A stretch of 64,000 bases of DNA, taken from positions 2,480,001-2,544,000 of the forward strand of contig CAWARU010000001.1 in assembly GCA_963784575.1 (NCBI GenBank). The letters are read 5' to 3'. Below the pieces are notes generated by a model. It searched no databases. It saw only the letters and a list, made by a program, of their open reading frames with translations, and was not told the DNA's origin. The position numbers and the translations under genes are program-made. How positions within the stretch are numbered: the first letter of the stretch is position 1; each line of letters starts with the position of its first letter. The stretch comes from CAWARU01 sp963784575 (lineage in GTDB: Bacteria; Pseudomonadota; Gammaproteobacteria; UBA6186; Azoamicaceae). Below are positions 9,286 to 19,000 of this stretch, one piece after another.

Positions 9286-9413
9286 TGTCCAGGTATCTCT
9301 CTGCTTTTGATTTAATGAGTTACTTAATTAGTCAAAAACTTATAACATTTGTTGAATATGCAAGTACTGCTTATAATAGCGTTTTCAATCTATTAAGAAG
9401 TAAGAGGTATTTT

Positions 9414-10253
9414 ATGTCTACGCCCTACGGTGAACCAGTTTTATTTAAATCCAAAAAACCAATAACAAATCCCTTTCCATTAGGTTGGTTTCCCCAAAAG
9501 GATATCGAACTTCAAATTGCAAGAGATGTTACTTCATCATGGGAGCAAATCCAGCAATCCATACCAAAACAGAGTGCTCGTACATTCAGTTCTAGTTTGC
9601 ATCCTTCCCCAAGACCAAGCCCAATTTTAAAGGCCAAGTTTGCGCCACTACACATTGAAACAAAATTGCGTGCTGAAATGCAGACAGATATACCGGGCTT
9701 ATTGTTACCAACTACACCACGTACAGTCAAGATTTCGCCTGGTGCATCCTTCAATAGAAAACTTTTCATTCATTTCGAGAAATTAGACCCAACTATTAAG
9801 TTGAGTTTCCGTGAAATCAGTGATTCAATGGAGCAGGAATTTGTTCAGAGTATCATAGAGTGCATACTGATATTGTGCATTATGAAGAATAAAGAACCAG
9901 AGATGTACGATGATTTTGCTAGGAATCTACAATCTGTTTTAACAATTTGCGACAAAGCTGATATCACAGTAACTCGATTAGGGCACTTGGGAAATGCCTT
10001 ATTACTCACCCTAATGGATTGTTTGGAAGATTCATTTAGTAAACAATTAGAAAGCAGTTGGCGAGCGGTTTACAGTGTTCTTTTGATACATGTTCTTCCG
10101 CATATTAAATCGGAATTGACTGGCAGCATAAAAATTGCGGAACCCATAAAACCATTGAAGCTCGACATACATCTTTCGGAAGTCTCTAAAGTACATGTGC
10201 GAAGTGCTCGTGAAGAAGGCGTCAAGAAAAAATGGTGGCAATGTTGCAGTTGA
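9414..10253 (+). CDS. Unknown protein
   Basis: 279 residues from ATG 9414, which follows AGAGG by about 6 bases. The frame is open further upstream to 9174, but that would overlap the previous gene and has no ribosome-binding site. The first ~120 residues are polar and proline-rich (SSLHPSPRPSPILKAKF). Residues ~125-240 look helical and globular (EFVQSIIECILILCIMKNKEPE). The protein ends in KKWWQCCS; paired C-terminal cysteines could be lipidated in a host cell, but this is speculation. No signal peptide and no family that I recognise. It converges on the ankyrin-like gene at 10276 with a 22-base gap. Confidence 0.6.
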   Translation: MSTPYGEPVLFKSKKPITNPFPLGWFPQKDIELQIARDVTSSWEQIQQSIPKQSARTFSSSLHPSPRPSPILKAKFAPLHIETKLRAEMQTDIPGLLLPTTPRTVKISPGASFNRKLFIHFEKLDPTIKLSFREISDSMEQEFVQSIIECILILCIMKNKEPEMYDDFARNLQSVLTICDKADITVTRLGHLGNALLLTLMDCLEDSFSKQLESSWRAVYSVLLIHVLPHIKSELTGSIKIAEPIKPLKLDIHLSEVSKVHVRSAREEGVKKKWWQCCS

Positions 10254-10275
10254 ATTAATGACTCTATGAATAGGT

Positions 10276-11565
10276 TCAAAGAGAAGAAATGGCGGGCTTT
10301 GTGCATTCATTAACCAGTGCCTCATTACTTTCCATAAAGCCCAGGACAATTTTTCTCAAGGGTGTTGAGAACTGAGTACTGAGTGCTTGATTGCAAAACA
10401 GTAATGGTGTGGTTCTGGCTTTGCGATATGTTTCAAAAACCGCTACAATTCCGTCTGGAAAAATGCTTAAACCAGATTTTACTGCACTTATCACCGAGTT
10501 GCAGACGGTATCCATTCGTTTTAAATCTGGAGGGCTAAATTTGTCAAAATTTCCCAACATTTTTATCAGATCTGACACGGTATAGATCCAAGGTAAGCCT
10601 TTCAAGCAATTTTGAAAAACAATTTCCTCATTTCTTAAATATTCAAAAGTGCAATGAGGGTAGTAAGAGCATGATGCCCAAGGATTATTATAGTGAGAAT
10701 AACTCGGCAAAAGACGATATTCTCTGTGCATGAGACCAGCGCCATAGTGTAAAAGCATTTCCACGCCTATAAAGCGCCCGAGTCGAAAAGTTTCTTTTAG
10801 GGGATGATCTTGGTAATGATCTTTCTGGATGCCATTCGCAAAGGTGAAAGGACTTGCGCCTAATTCTAACATTTTTTGAAACACACTTTCGGGAAGGCAT
10901 GCTGTGCCTAAAGAATTCGCGGCTATATCTAAAGGTTTGCGAGCTTCGGAACTGATGCCATTTAAATTGCAGTTTTTTTGAAACAGCAGTAAAAGAATAT
11001 TAATGAGCTCTTGTGCGTTCCAATTTCGGCTATTTCGAATAAGAGCAGCAATAGGAGTTGTAATAGGGGGACCAAAATCGAAATTTGGAGAAATCTCTCG
11101 TATGGTGAGCAAATAATGCGTGAGCGAAAACATTCCGGTAGCGATGGCAGCAAGTAAAAGCAATTTGCCGCATCTCTGAAAAAAAGCAGGGTCTTGTTTT
11201 TCGAAGATTGGCAAAAGATCAATGGCTTTTTGAGGAATTTTTTCAGATGAATAAATATTTTCGAGAGAAGTTGTCTGGGATATTCTAACAATATTGATGA
11301 AATCTCGGATCGCATTTTTGCTATTGAGAAGTTCTAGAATGTCGATAAGATGATGCTCTATTCGAAGCCAATCAGGGATCTGATGCTCTAAATCCAAGCC
11401 TAGGCTCGCGCTCTCGCCATTGGTTAAATGGGGCAATACTGCACATTTTGAACCTTGTGCAATGCTGAATAATGTAGATTCAAGAATTTTCTGCTTGAAT
11501 TGCTGAAAATCCTGAAATGCAGGAGAATCTAGTGCAAAATTTATTTCTATTGCGGCGCTCGCCAT
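10276..11565 (-). CDS. Degenerate ankyrin-repeat protein
   Basis: 429 residues read leftward from ATG 11565. Weak ankyrin-type units are visible, for example LLLLAAIATGMFSLTHYLL, TPIAALIRNSRNWNAQELINILLLL, KPLDIAANSLG and FQKMLELGASPF. They cover roughly residues 140-290. The rest is helical with no motif I recognise. No signal peptide is present. The gene is divergent from the ankyrin/ELM1 gene, with which it shares a 180-base spacer. It is a probable member of the effector-like ankyrin set here; that is inference. Confidence 0.65.
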   Translation of the reverse strand: MASAAIEINFALDSPAFQDFQQFKQKILESTLFSIAQGSKCAVLPHLTNGESASLGLDLEHQIPDWLRIEHHLIDILELLNSKNAIRDFINIVRISQTTSLENIYSSEKIPQKAIDLLPIFEKQDPAFFQRCGKLLLLAAIATGMFSLTHYLLTIREISPNFDFGPPITTPIAALIRNSRNWNAQELINILLLLFQKNCNLNGISSEARKPLDIAANSLGTACLPESVFQKMLELGASPFTFANGIQKDHYQDHPLKETFRLGRFIGVEMLLHYGAGLMHREYRLLPSYSHYNNPWASCSYYPHCTFEYLRNEEIVFQNCLKGLPWIYTVSDLIKMLGNFDKFSPPDLKRMDTVCNSVISAVKSGLSIFPDGIVAVFETYRKARTTPLLFCNQALSTQFSTPLRKIVLGFMESNEALVNECTKPAISSL

Positions 11566-11745
11566 TGTTATGTCTCTCTCATTAGCTATTTATTATTGAA
11601 AATGTGGTATCTTACATTTTTAAAAAATGATAGTCAAGATCAACTTGCTTTTAGTTCTGAGTTTAGAGTAGCATGGGTCGTGAAGAGTGGTTCCTTATTT
11701 AAGCGACATCGTTTTAATTTTTATTAATAATCAATAGGATAGAAG

Positions 11746-13761
11746 ATGTTTGAAGAATTTATTAATGCCGCAAAGTCCGGGGATTTAAAGAAAATACAGG
11801 AATTTTTAAAAGAACATATCGATATCATCAATAAGCAAGATGCAGAAGGCTATACGGCTCTGATGCATGCCTGCGCCAATAATCAATATGAGGTTGCAGA
11901 ATATTTATTACAGATGGGTGCGGATCCCCATATCGCAAGCTTTAAAGCGGAAATCCCTTTTTATCGTAAAAAAGATCGATTAGATGGAAGTGATGAAGAG
12001 TATCTGAATATATATGGCTACACTCAGTTTAATTATGATTATTGCATGGGAATTCCTGAGCGCGTAACTGTGGAAAGTAATAGAGTGGGCCTCACAGCCT
12101 TGATGCTCGCAGCGAGAATATGCTCAATTAAATTGCTGTTATTATTGCTTGACTATGGGGCCGATCCGAATCAATCCGTTGGCGTTTTTGAAAATTTCTT
12201 GAGTTGGCTCTGGGTCTACAGCGGGTATACATTCTCTCCCTTCATTACTCAAGTAAAATGGGTTGGTGTAGGGGATGATGAAGTAAAACTAAAACTAGAG
12301 CTCATCCAACAATCTTTTACAGCAGTTGAAACTTCTAAAGAAATAGCTCGAGTACTCTACAGAGAATCCCGGTTTCCAGGAAATATTATAGATATCGTGC
12401 AAGATTACGAGAATGATCCGTCTGAAAAATTGCAGCCTTTATCTATAAAATTTAGCAGAGAAAAGTCTCAAAAATTTCAACTTTTATATGGGGATTTCAT
12501 TGAAGATCTGTCTAAACAATTCCAGCCTTTATATCGTAATTTCAGCAGAGAAAAGCAGCTCTTTATCCATACTCTCGCCAGCAAAACACAACTCTTAGGA
12601 GATCGACATCATGCCCTCGGCTTACAGCGAGCATTGGCTTCTACCTATTGTAATCCTCGCATTGTGCATGATTGGGATCCTGGCAACAGTACAGAATATG
12701 CTGCTTTTATTTCAATGTTGCGTTCGGCCAATAAAGATCAGACCCACGTTATCATTGCGGTGGGCAATATTGGCTTGCAATGCCTACCACCCTTAAAAGC
12801 AGATTTGTCGCTTAAAGATAAAATAGTCATTGTATGGTCCGGCCATCAATATGTGACTGAGTTAAACGATAAATTACAGCATTTTGATATTGTCGGATTA
12901 CCACAGCACGATCGTGATTTGATTACCCATCCACAAGTTTTTTCTGCCTACGGTGTTCCACACGATGCTACTCCAGAAATTTTAAAATTGAAATATGAGC
13001 AATTCCAAAAAGAATTCGAGCAAGACAAGGAATACGTTGTGGTTGTGATGGGAGGCGACGCGCCAGATCGCGCCAATCAAGTTCATCCTTTTACTGCAAA
13101 ATCCGCAGCGGGTTTTGCGACTGCCCTCGGACATTCAATCAAGTCTTTTAAGAAACCAGACAGCAAGATTTTAGTAACAACAGGTCCTCGAACCAGCAGT
13201 GAGGCTATTAAAGCTTTTAATGAAGCGCTGCTAGCAGCGGGAATTGCCGCAGAACAGATTAAAATTTTGGAATTTAATGCTGGGTTTAAGGGAGCATCAT
13301 TTGCTGCACTTGAATTCCTGCGTCAGCATGGCAACAAAGGTGCAAATGAGAGCCAATTATTCGTAACAGCAGACTCGATCACCATGGCTACAGCCGCGCT
13401 GGAAACACAGCAGATGGGTACAGTGACTTTAGTGGAAATTGATAGTATGAGCGATAGCCATAAGCGATTTATCACACATTGCTACGCTGCGGGATTATCA
13501 CATTGCTGGAGAACTCTGGATGACAAATATATCAAGCAATATCTGACAAAAGGACACTACTTTGAGACAGAGCAATATCTGTCTAAAGCCCGCAAGGTAG
13601 AAGACATAGTGGCAGGACCGTTGCGTCAGAAACTCGATTTCTGTCTTCGAAAAAGATCTATAGAGCAGGTAGAAAGAGAGAAGGTAGAAAGACAAGCTGA
13701 AATCCAGACTGATAAAGAGGGGGATCAGAGTGAAAAACAGATATTTAGAAAGTTTGAATAA
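11746..13761 (+). CDS. Ankyrin repeats fused to an ELM1-like (DUF1022) domain
   Basis: 671 residues; ATG 11746 follows AGGATAGAAG. Residues 1-150 contain ankyrin units (GYTALMHACANNQYEVAEYLL, GLTALMLAARICSIKLLLLLLDYGAD). Residues ~310-590 match the mitochondrial-fission ELM1/DUF1022 family in motif order. FDIVGLPQHDRD is followed by VVVVMGGDAPD, then SKILVTTGPRTSSEA, then QLFVTADSITMATAAL. In plants ELM1 helps recruit a dynamin to mitochondria; bacterial relatives look like GT-B glycosyltransferases. The joining of ankyrin repeats to this domain is unusual and hints at a host-directed protein, which is inference. The C-terminus is charged and ends KQIFRKFE, like other candidate effectors here. 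Confidence 0.7.
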   Translation: MFEEFINAAKSGDLKKIQEFLKEHIDIINKQDAEGYTALMHACANNQYEVAEYLLQMGADPHIASFKAEIPFYRKKDRLDGSDEEYLNIYGYTQFNYDYCMGIPERVTVESNRVGLTALMLAARICSIKLLLLLLDYGADPNQSVGVFENFLSWLWVYSGYTFSPFITQVKWVGVGDDEVKLKLELIQQSFTAVETSKEIARVLYRESRFPGNIIDIVQDYENDPSEKLQPLSIKFSREKSQKFQLLYGDFIEDLSKQFQPLYRNFSREKQLFIHTLASKTQLLGDRHHALGLQRALASTYCNPRIVHDWDPGNSTEYAAFISMLRSANKDQTHVIIAVGNIGLQCLPPLKADLSLKDKIVIVWSGHQYVTELNDKLQHFDIVGLPQHDRDLITHPQVFSAYGVPHDATPEILKLKYEQFQKEFEQDKEYVVVVMGGDAPDRANQVHPFTAKSAAGFATALGHSIKSFKKPDSKILVTTGPRTSSEAIKAFNEALLAAGIAAEQIKILEFNAGFKGASFAALEFLRQHGNKGANESQLFVTADSITMATAALETQQMGTVTLVEIDSMSDSHKRFITHCYAAGLSHCWRTLDDKYIKQYLTKGHYFETEQYLSKARKVEDIVAGPLRQKLDFCLRKRSIEQVEREKVERQAEIQTDKEGDQSEKQIFRKFE

Positions 13762-13824
13762 TTATTTTTGTACGTATCCAGAGGAATTGTATCAATTTGA
13801 ACAGTTCTAATTTTTTTTGACTCT

Positions 13825-14763
13825 TTATAAAAACAGTTCATCGAAAGAGATACCTACAAACGGTGCCAAATGAGCCACTACGCATTGGCCCAAAACTTTA
13901 AGCGCATAACCGCCTTCAAGACAGGATACAATGCGACCTTTGCAACTTTGCTCTGCCAGCTCATAAATTTCCTTCCCTAACCAATAATAATCTTCCTCCA
14001 TAAATTTAAGATTGGCCAGTGGATCAATGGCGTGCGCATCAAAACCTGCAGAGATAAAAATAAATTCGGGCTGAAACTCTTCGAGCTTAGGTAGAAATTT
14101 TTGTGCAAATAATTTTCTAAATTCCAAACCTCTCGTCCCAGCGGCCAAGGGCAAATGTAATAAGTGAGAATTTTCTTCTATGGGAGTCATCGGATAGAAA
14201 GGATATTGATAGGAAGAGCACAGCATCACTCTGTCATCTTCTAAGAAAATATCTTCGGTGCCATTTCCGTGATGGACATCAAAATCCACAATGGCAATCC
14301 GCTCCAATTTATACTGATTTATCGCATGCAGGACAGCTATTGCGACATTATTAAAAAAACAAAATCCCATGGCTCGTGCTTTCTCGGCATGATGTCCCGG
14401 TGGACGTCCATTACAAAACGCTTGTTTTATTTCGCCTTTCATGACAAGATCAACCGCTTCCATTGCACCTCCTGCAGCCAGTAAGGCTGCCTGCAAGGAA
14501 TGTGGATTCATGATTGTATCGGCATCAATCTGAAAAATACCCACTTTCGGAGCATTATTGAAAATAAAATCCACGTAATTTATGTCGTGAGCCTCGATAA
14601 GATCAGTTTTACGTGCAGGAATGGCATTGTAATATTTAAGGAAAGGCTCAAGTTTTGATTTTTTTAAGGCTTTTTCGATAACTCGAATGCGATCGGGACA
14701 TTCTGGATGTCCAGGAGATATCTCGTGGAGTACGCAAGCTGGGTGGCTAATTATCCCTATCAT
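13825..14763 (-). CDS. Histone-deacetylase-family amidohydrolase
   Basis: 312 residues read leftward from ATG 14763. It carries the class II HDAC / acetoin-utilisation signatures: HPECPDRI near the N-terminus, GRPPGHHAE with the paired catalytic histidines, FCFFNNVAIA, the zinc ligands in DFDVHHGNGT, and SAGFDAH with the third ligand. All the usual metal and catalytic residues appear intact, so an active zinc deacetylase of acetyl-lysine or acetyl-polyamine is expected. The length is normal for bacterial members. It has no signal peptide. Such enzymes are common in bacteria; nothing in the sequence shows that this one is exported, although its neighbours are effector-like. Confidence 0.9.
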   Translation of the reverse strand: MIGIISHPACVLHEISPGHPECPDRIRVIEKALKKSKLEPFLKYYNAIPARKTDLIEAHDINYVDFIFNNAPKVGIFQIDADTIMNPHSLQAALLAAGGAMEAVDLVMKGEIKQAFCNGRPPGHHAEKARAMGFCFFNNVAIAVLHAINQYKLERIAIVDFDVHHGNGTEDIFLEDDRVMLCSSYQYPFYPMTPIEENSHLLHLPLAAGTRGLEFRKLFAQKFLPKLEEFQPEFIFISAGFDAHAIDPLANLKFMEEDYYWLGKEIYELAEQSCKGRIVSCLEGGYALKVLGQCVVAHLAPFVGISFDELFL

Positions 14764-15093
14764 AAATTTTAAGCTCGAGCGTTCTATGAGTTACTAAAGT
14801 AGTGAGTCTAAAATATAAAATAGGATAAATGTGATTAGTATAACAACTTACTTAAATCTCTTCTCTTCCTCACCTTTACATCTTCCTCTGCATCGATATT
14901 GTTGAATAGAAAGTCAATATGTGAGAAAATGCCTGTCAAATAATGAAATCAATGAGTCGAGAGTTATCATAACATAAGTTAATATGCACAAATTAATCAT
15001 ACAAGATTTTAAAACTAGTTGATTCCCGCCTCCGCGCGAATCCACTAATTTTATGAGAATGGCGTTATATTTTAATAATAACAGGAGCCAAAA
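14764..15093. other. Spacer between divergent HDAC and ankyrin/YopJ genes
   Basis: No ORF of note. It holds a degenerate ATTCCCG-type palindrome (15022-15045) and presumably both promoters. The AGGAG ribosome-binding site of the downstream gene lies at its right end. Confidence 0.4.
15022..15045. repeat. Degenerate ATTCCCG palindromic repeat
   Basis: ATTCCCGCCTCCGCGCGAAT is an inverted repeat with one mismatch. It resembles the better-preserved copy at 18315-18336 and looks like a dispersed intergenic palindrome. Confidence 0.5.
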
Positions 15094-18000
15094 ATGTCCT
15101 CAGCCGCAGACACTATTAAAATCATGATCCCAGAATCCTTGGCAAGAATGGGTTTACAATTTCGTCTACTTGAAGTTTTCGAATCAGATCATCCTTTATT
15201 TGAAGTAATTTCCAAAAACAATATTGCTGCCATCAAGCAGCATATTGCAGAAAATCGTTCTAAAGGAACCTTAAGTGCTAGCATGAGTTTTCAAGATAAG
15301 AAGGGCAGAACCGCATTTATGCTGGCTTGCCTGGGACAGGTGACTTCTGAAATGCGCTTGCACTTACTAAGCGCGATGGATCCAAAATCCCTCTGCGTTC
15401 AAGATGAGGATGGCAAAACAGCTCTCATATATGCTATAGAAAATTTACCTGAAGCCGAAGCCATGTATGTCTTGAAATTCCCAACAGACCTCGTGGTGCA
15501 AGCTGACAAAAACGGCAATAATCTTCTCATGAAAGCTGTAGAATATGATAGAAAAAATATTGTGTCGTGGTTGCTTTCGCTTAAAGAAATAAATGATCAT
15601 CTAACAGATAGGAATACTTCGGATGAAGATGCCTTGGATATTGCCATTAATATAGATAGTTTTGAAATTGCTGATATATTATTGCAGCACGGATTTGATT
15701 TTGAATACAGAGATTCGAAAGGGAATACACGTTTACTGTGGGCCATCGAAAATTTACAGGATCGCCCCATACAATACTTGCGAAGTAGGGGCGCCTCACT
15801 TGAATCTAGAAATAGTAATACTTCAGACACTGCTTTGATTAGGGCAGTAAGGAAAACCAATGTATATTTGACACGTTATCTTTTGGAGCAGGGTGCTGAC
15901 AGTAAAGTGTTGGATGGCACTGGGAAAACACTCGAAGAAATCATCAAAAGTCAAAAACAAAACGATGACACTCGAGATATCTTGTCATTACTCGCAAACC
16001 CGCCTCTTTTTGTCTTGCCCATCGATTACAAAACTTGGTTTTTGAATGCGGTGCAGAAGGGAGATGAAGACACACTGGATTATCTCTTGAAAGTGGTGGA
16101 TTCTAAATTTATTCATTTGACCTGTGGCGCTGGCAAAAGTCCCTTTCACATTGCCGCAGAACTTGGTCAACTGAGCTCTTTAAAATATCTGCTGGAATAT
16201 ATGTATCAGAAAAAAGCTGATAATGAATTAGAGGAAGATGCAGTACACCCACTGAATTTATTAGATGATGGCGGCAATACTCCGATGCTCTGTGCAGCCG
16301 CCGCTGGGCAGCTCGAAATTGTGAAATATCTGGAAAAAGAAAACGACAGTTTTCAGAATCAGAATAAGACTGGCGAAACCGCACTTATCTTGGCAAAGAA
16401 ATTCAATCGCCAAAATGTTGTCAAGTATATAGAGGACAGAGAGGCAGAAAAAAAACGGTGTACAGATCTCGAGACTCTCAATATTCCTGAGGACGGCATG
16501 AAAATCGATTCTTTTGTAGTCGAAGTGACTCGTAACAAAGTAGATTATAAAGTGCTGCGACCAAAAGGAGTAGCACTGATGCAGTATTACATGTCAAAAA
16601 AATTAGATAAAACTGCAACTGGCTATATGGCAGAAAATGAAGCTGCATTAAAACATGCTTTATCTCTCATGAAGCGCATGGTCGCAAATGGTTCATTTGG
16701 TCTCATTTATAGATGGCACGGTCATTCAATGGCAATCAAGTGTGAACGGTATTCAAATCAGAATCACATCATTATGATGGATTCTCTTGGGATTGGTGCG
16801 GAGTCTTTCAACTTGGTTTTTGAGCATGGTACGAGCTCATATCTGGAAGCCCTCAAAAATATTGTTGCAAAAGTGTTTAAAGGAGACCGAGGCAATACAT
16901 TCTTCTATTGCAATGAAGAGGCAAGACAAGTAGATGCACAGGGCCCGATTTGCATGATGATTGCCATCAAAGATTTAAGAAAAATGATGAAGATTCCTTA
17001 CTTTTTTGCCATGCTGCACCAGCAAAATTATATCATCGAAAAAAAGAACGAGGGGATCACTTTTTGTAAATATTTCACGCCTTGGGAATTTATGAGGCTC
17101 GAAGCCTCACCTAATTTATTGAAATCCTATGTCAACAAGCATCCAATAGAGGCACAAAAAGTAAGAAAGAACAGACAGGGCCATTCCGAATCCTTATTGC
17201 AGTATGCCTTTCGTCCCAAATTCGGATATGGCGCGAGTACGCCTAAAAAAATGTTAAACCGTAAATTTGGACCAAAGCACCCGAAAGAACCTCAATTTAT
17301 CCTACAGAGCAGGTGGTCTGATTATTTTACCGCTAAATATGTGAGTATTGTTTCTGAAATGTCCAGGGTTGCAACACAGGAACAACTTCAATTTTGGATT
17401 GAACGTCATAATGCTGCTAAATTAAAGATTACAACAAGTGGACAGATCATGAGCGTTTTTGAAGAAAGAGAATCTATCATGCAAGCACATGAGTCACAAT
17501 TTTCACAGCAACAAGTTGCACAGGAAGAGAGCAGAAGACCTGCGACTGATCAAGTTGCGCTGGTGAAACTCTATAATGAGTTTGGCGTGAGACCAAGCAA
17601 GGATTCCAAAGAAAAAGTAGCAACTGAGTTGCAGCTCATGAATAAGAAAGAGCTTTTGCTTCGAACAGAACTAGAAAAATCTGAAAAAGTATTTAGAAGA
17701 CTCGATGCCATGAATGCCGTAACCCCATTTGAACGGAAAATTACCAAAGAGGTGCTTGAAGGAACCTATTCAGAAGATGTTCAATCGCAGATTGGCAGGC
17801 AGACCTTGCAAAAGTTACGATCATATAGCAAAAGTGAATTACGAGAATATACGAGTCATCCTGAAAATCTCTGGACATATACGCACTTGGACTATTCTCA
17901 CCAACTTTTTTTGGCTTCTGGAATTCTTTCAGCATCGGGTCGGGAAATTGCCGAGGATTTAATGCGCAATAAAGGATTTGGATCAGGGTCATTGCTTGGG

Positions 18001-18303
18001 ACGCGAATAGTTTCCGAAGAGGAATTATTAGCAGAGAAAGAAGGCCTGGAAAAAAGGCGGCGGGAAGCTTCCGAGCGAGCCAGTGTCAGTCTGGATATGA
18101 GACAGAGTGGAGCTCCTCTGCCAACTAGAATGGATAAAAGACAAGATTCTTCCAAGCGTACACTGCAGAGCGATTCTTCTCAGCAAAAAAGAGATCATTC
18201 AATGCCTGGAGAGGCAACTGATGCCGATAGAGATGCTAATAGGGACGAAGATAAAGATGCCGATAAAGACGAGCGTGCTTCCAAAAAGCAGCGTTTCTCA
18301 TAA
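15094..18303 (+). CDS. Ankyrin protein with YopJ-like acetyltransferase (C55) domain
   Basis: 1069 residues; ATG follows AGGAG. Residues ~20-460 hold ankyrin repeats (KTALIYAIENLPEAEAMYVL, NTPMLCAAAAGQLEIVKYL). Residues ~500-740 fit the YopJ/serine-threonine acetyltransferase fold of clan CE. His544 (GHSMAIK) and Asp563 (IIMMDSLG) are 19 residues apart, the spacing between His109 and Glu128 in YopJ. Gln616 and Cys620 (VDAQGPICMMI) sit where YopJ has MDIQ....C, two residues tighter. A TPWEFMRLEAS...LLKSYVNKHP segment resembles the LPVTFYKHTQ...LNEYLNTNP segment of YopJ. YopJ enzymes acetylate host kinases. The C-terminal third is coiled-coil and highly charged, ending SKKQRFS. The activity is inferred; a Ulp1-type cysteine protease is the alternative. 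Confidence 0.65.
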   Translation: MSSAADTIKIMIPESLARMGLQFRLLEVFESDHPLFEVISKNNIAAIKQHIAENRSKGTLSASMSFQDKKGRTAFMLACLGQVTSEMRLHLLSAMDPKSLCVQDEDGKTALIYAIENLPEAEAMYVLKFPTDLVVQADKNGNNLLMKAVEYDRKNIVSWLLSLKEINDHLTDRNTSDEDALDIAINIDSFEIADILLQHGFDFEYRDSKGNTRLLWAIENLQDRPIQYLRSRGASLESRNSNTSDTALIRAVRKTNVYLTRYLLEQGADSKVLDGTGKTLEEIIKSQKQNDDTRDILSLLANPPLFVLPIDYKTWFLNAVQKGDEDTLDYLLKVVDSKFIHLTCGAGKSPFHIAAELGQLSSLKYLLEYMYQKKADNELEEDAVHPLNLLDDGGNTPMLCAAAAGQLEIVKYLEKENDSFQNQNKTGETALILAKKFNRQNVVKYIEDREAEKKRCTDLETLNIPEDGMKIDSFVVEVTRNKVDYKVLRPKGVALMQYYMSKKLDKTATGYMAENEAALKHALSLMKRMVANGSFGLIYRWHGHSMAIKCERYSNQNHIIMMDSLGIGAESFNLVFEHGTSSYLEALKNIVAKVFKGDRGNTFFYCNEEARQVDAQGPICMMIAIKDLRKMMKIPYFFAMLHQQNYIIEKKNEGITFCKYFTPWEFMRLEASPNLLKSYVNKHPIEAQKVRKNRQGHSESLLQYAFRPKFGYGASTPKKMLNRKFGPKHPKEPQFILQSRWSDYFTAKYVSIVSEMSRVATQEQLQFWIERHNAAKLKITTSGQIMSVFEERESIMQAHESQFSQQQVAQEESRRPATDQVALVKLYNEFGVRPSKDSKEKVATELQLMNKKELLLRTELEKSEKVFRRLDAMNAVTPFERKITKEVLEGTYSEDVQSQIGRQTLQKLRSYSKSELREYTSHPENLWTYTHLDYSHQLFLASGILSASGREIAEDLMRNKGFGSGSLLGTRIVSEEELLAEKEGLEKRRREASERASVSLDMRQSGAPLPTRMDKRQDSSKRTLQSDSSQQKRDHSMPGEATDADRDANRDEDKDADKDERASKKQRFS

Positions 18304-18314
18304 TTAAAATTTCT

Positions 18315-18336
18315 GTATTCCCGTCTACGCGGGAAT
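18315..18336. repeat. ATTCCCG...CGGGAAT palindromic repeat
   Basis: ATTCCCGTCTACGCGGGAAT forms a near-perfect hairpin between the converging ankyrin/YopJ and trmL genes. Similar palindromes are dispersed in many bacterial genomes. It may also slow convergent transcription. Confidence 0.6.
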
Positions 18337-18342
18337 GACGAC

Positions 18343-18804
18343 TCAGTTCGTTATAAAATCATTCTGGCGCCATGCCTCATACACTATGATTGCAACTGCA
18401 TTGGATAGGTTCAGGCTGCGCGAATTCGGCTGTAAGGGAATTCGAATTTTTTGTGCAGTAGGAAAGTTTTTCAGCAAATCTTCGGGCAACCCTCTGGTTT
18501 CCGGTCCAAACACAAAAGAATCGCCTGGATTGAAGGAAAAATTTGTGTAATTCATTTGTGCTTTTGTAGAACACAAATATACAGTCCCTCGTTTAACTTC
18601 CTTAAGATAGTTATCAAAACTTTCATATCGAATGAGGGGCTTGGTAAGTTCATAGTCTAAGCCCGCACGTCTCAAGTGTTTATCTGTCAATTCAAAACCA
18701 AGTGGTTCTATGAGATGCAAGCTACAACCTGTATTGGAACAAAGACGGATAATGTTTCCGGTATTGGGAGGGATCTCAGGTTCATAAAGCACAATATTAA
18801 ACAT
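18343..18804 (-). CDS. trmL: tRNA (cytidine(34)-2'-O)-methyltransferase
   Basis: 153 residues read leftward from ATG 18804, the normal length for TrmL. It is a SPOUT-fold enzyme. Motif NTGNIIRLCSNTG is near the N-terminus. FGPETRGLP and IPLQPNSRSLNLSNAVAI follow in the C-terminal half and form the trefoil-knot SAM site. TrmL methylates the 2'-OH of the wobble base of tRNA-Leu species. No strong ribosome-binding site is visible. It is a housekeeping gene next to effector-like genes. Confidence 0.93.
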   Translation of the reverse strand: MFNIVLYEPEIPPNTGNIIRLCSNTGCSLHLIEPLGFELTDKHLRRAGLDYELTKPLIRYESFDNYLKEVKRGTVYLCSTKAQMNYTNFSFNPGDSFVFGPETRGLPEDLLKNFPTAQKIRIPLQPNSRSLNLSNAVAIIVYEAWRQNDFITN

Positions 18805-19000
18805 TGAGCCATAATACCAAATTTTTGTATTAAGACCAAGACTGGCAACCTAGAATGAAAACCAAGATTAAATCCAAGACTGGAAATGGTAACAAGCCCT
18901 AGGATTGTTTTAGATTTAATTATATGCAAAAATGATGATGCAAATTTGAATATTAGTTATCAATCTATTTTGTTCTAATCTTAACTCAAGGAGAAAATAT

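Noticed and set aside
18854..18901. Tiny ORF MKTKIKSKTGNGNKP upstream of the 47-residue protein
   Set aside because: Too short and without a ribosome-binding site.
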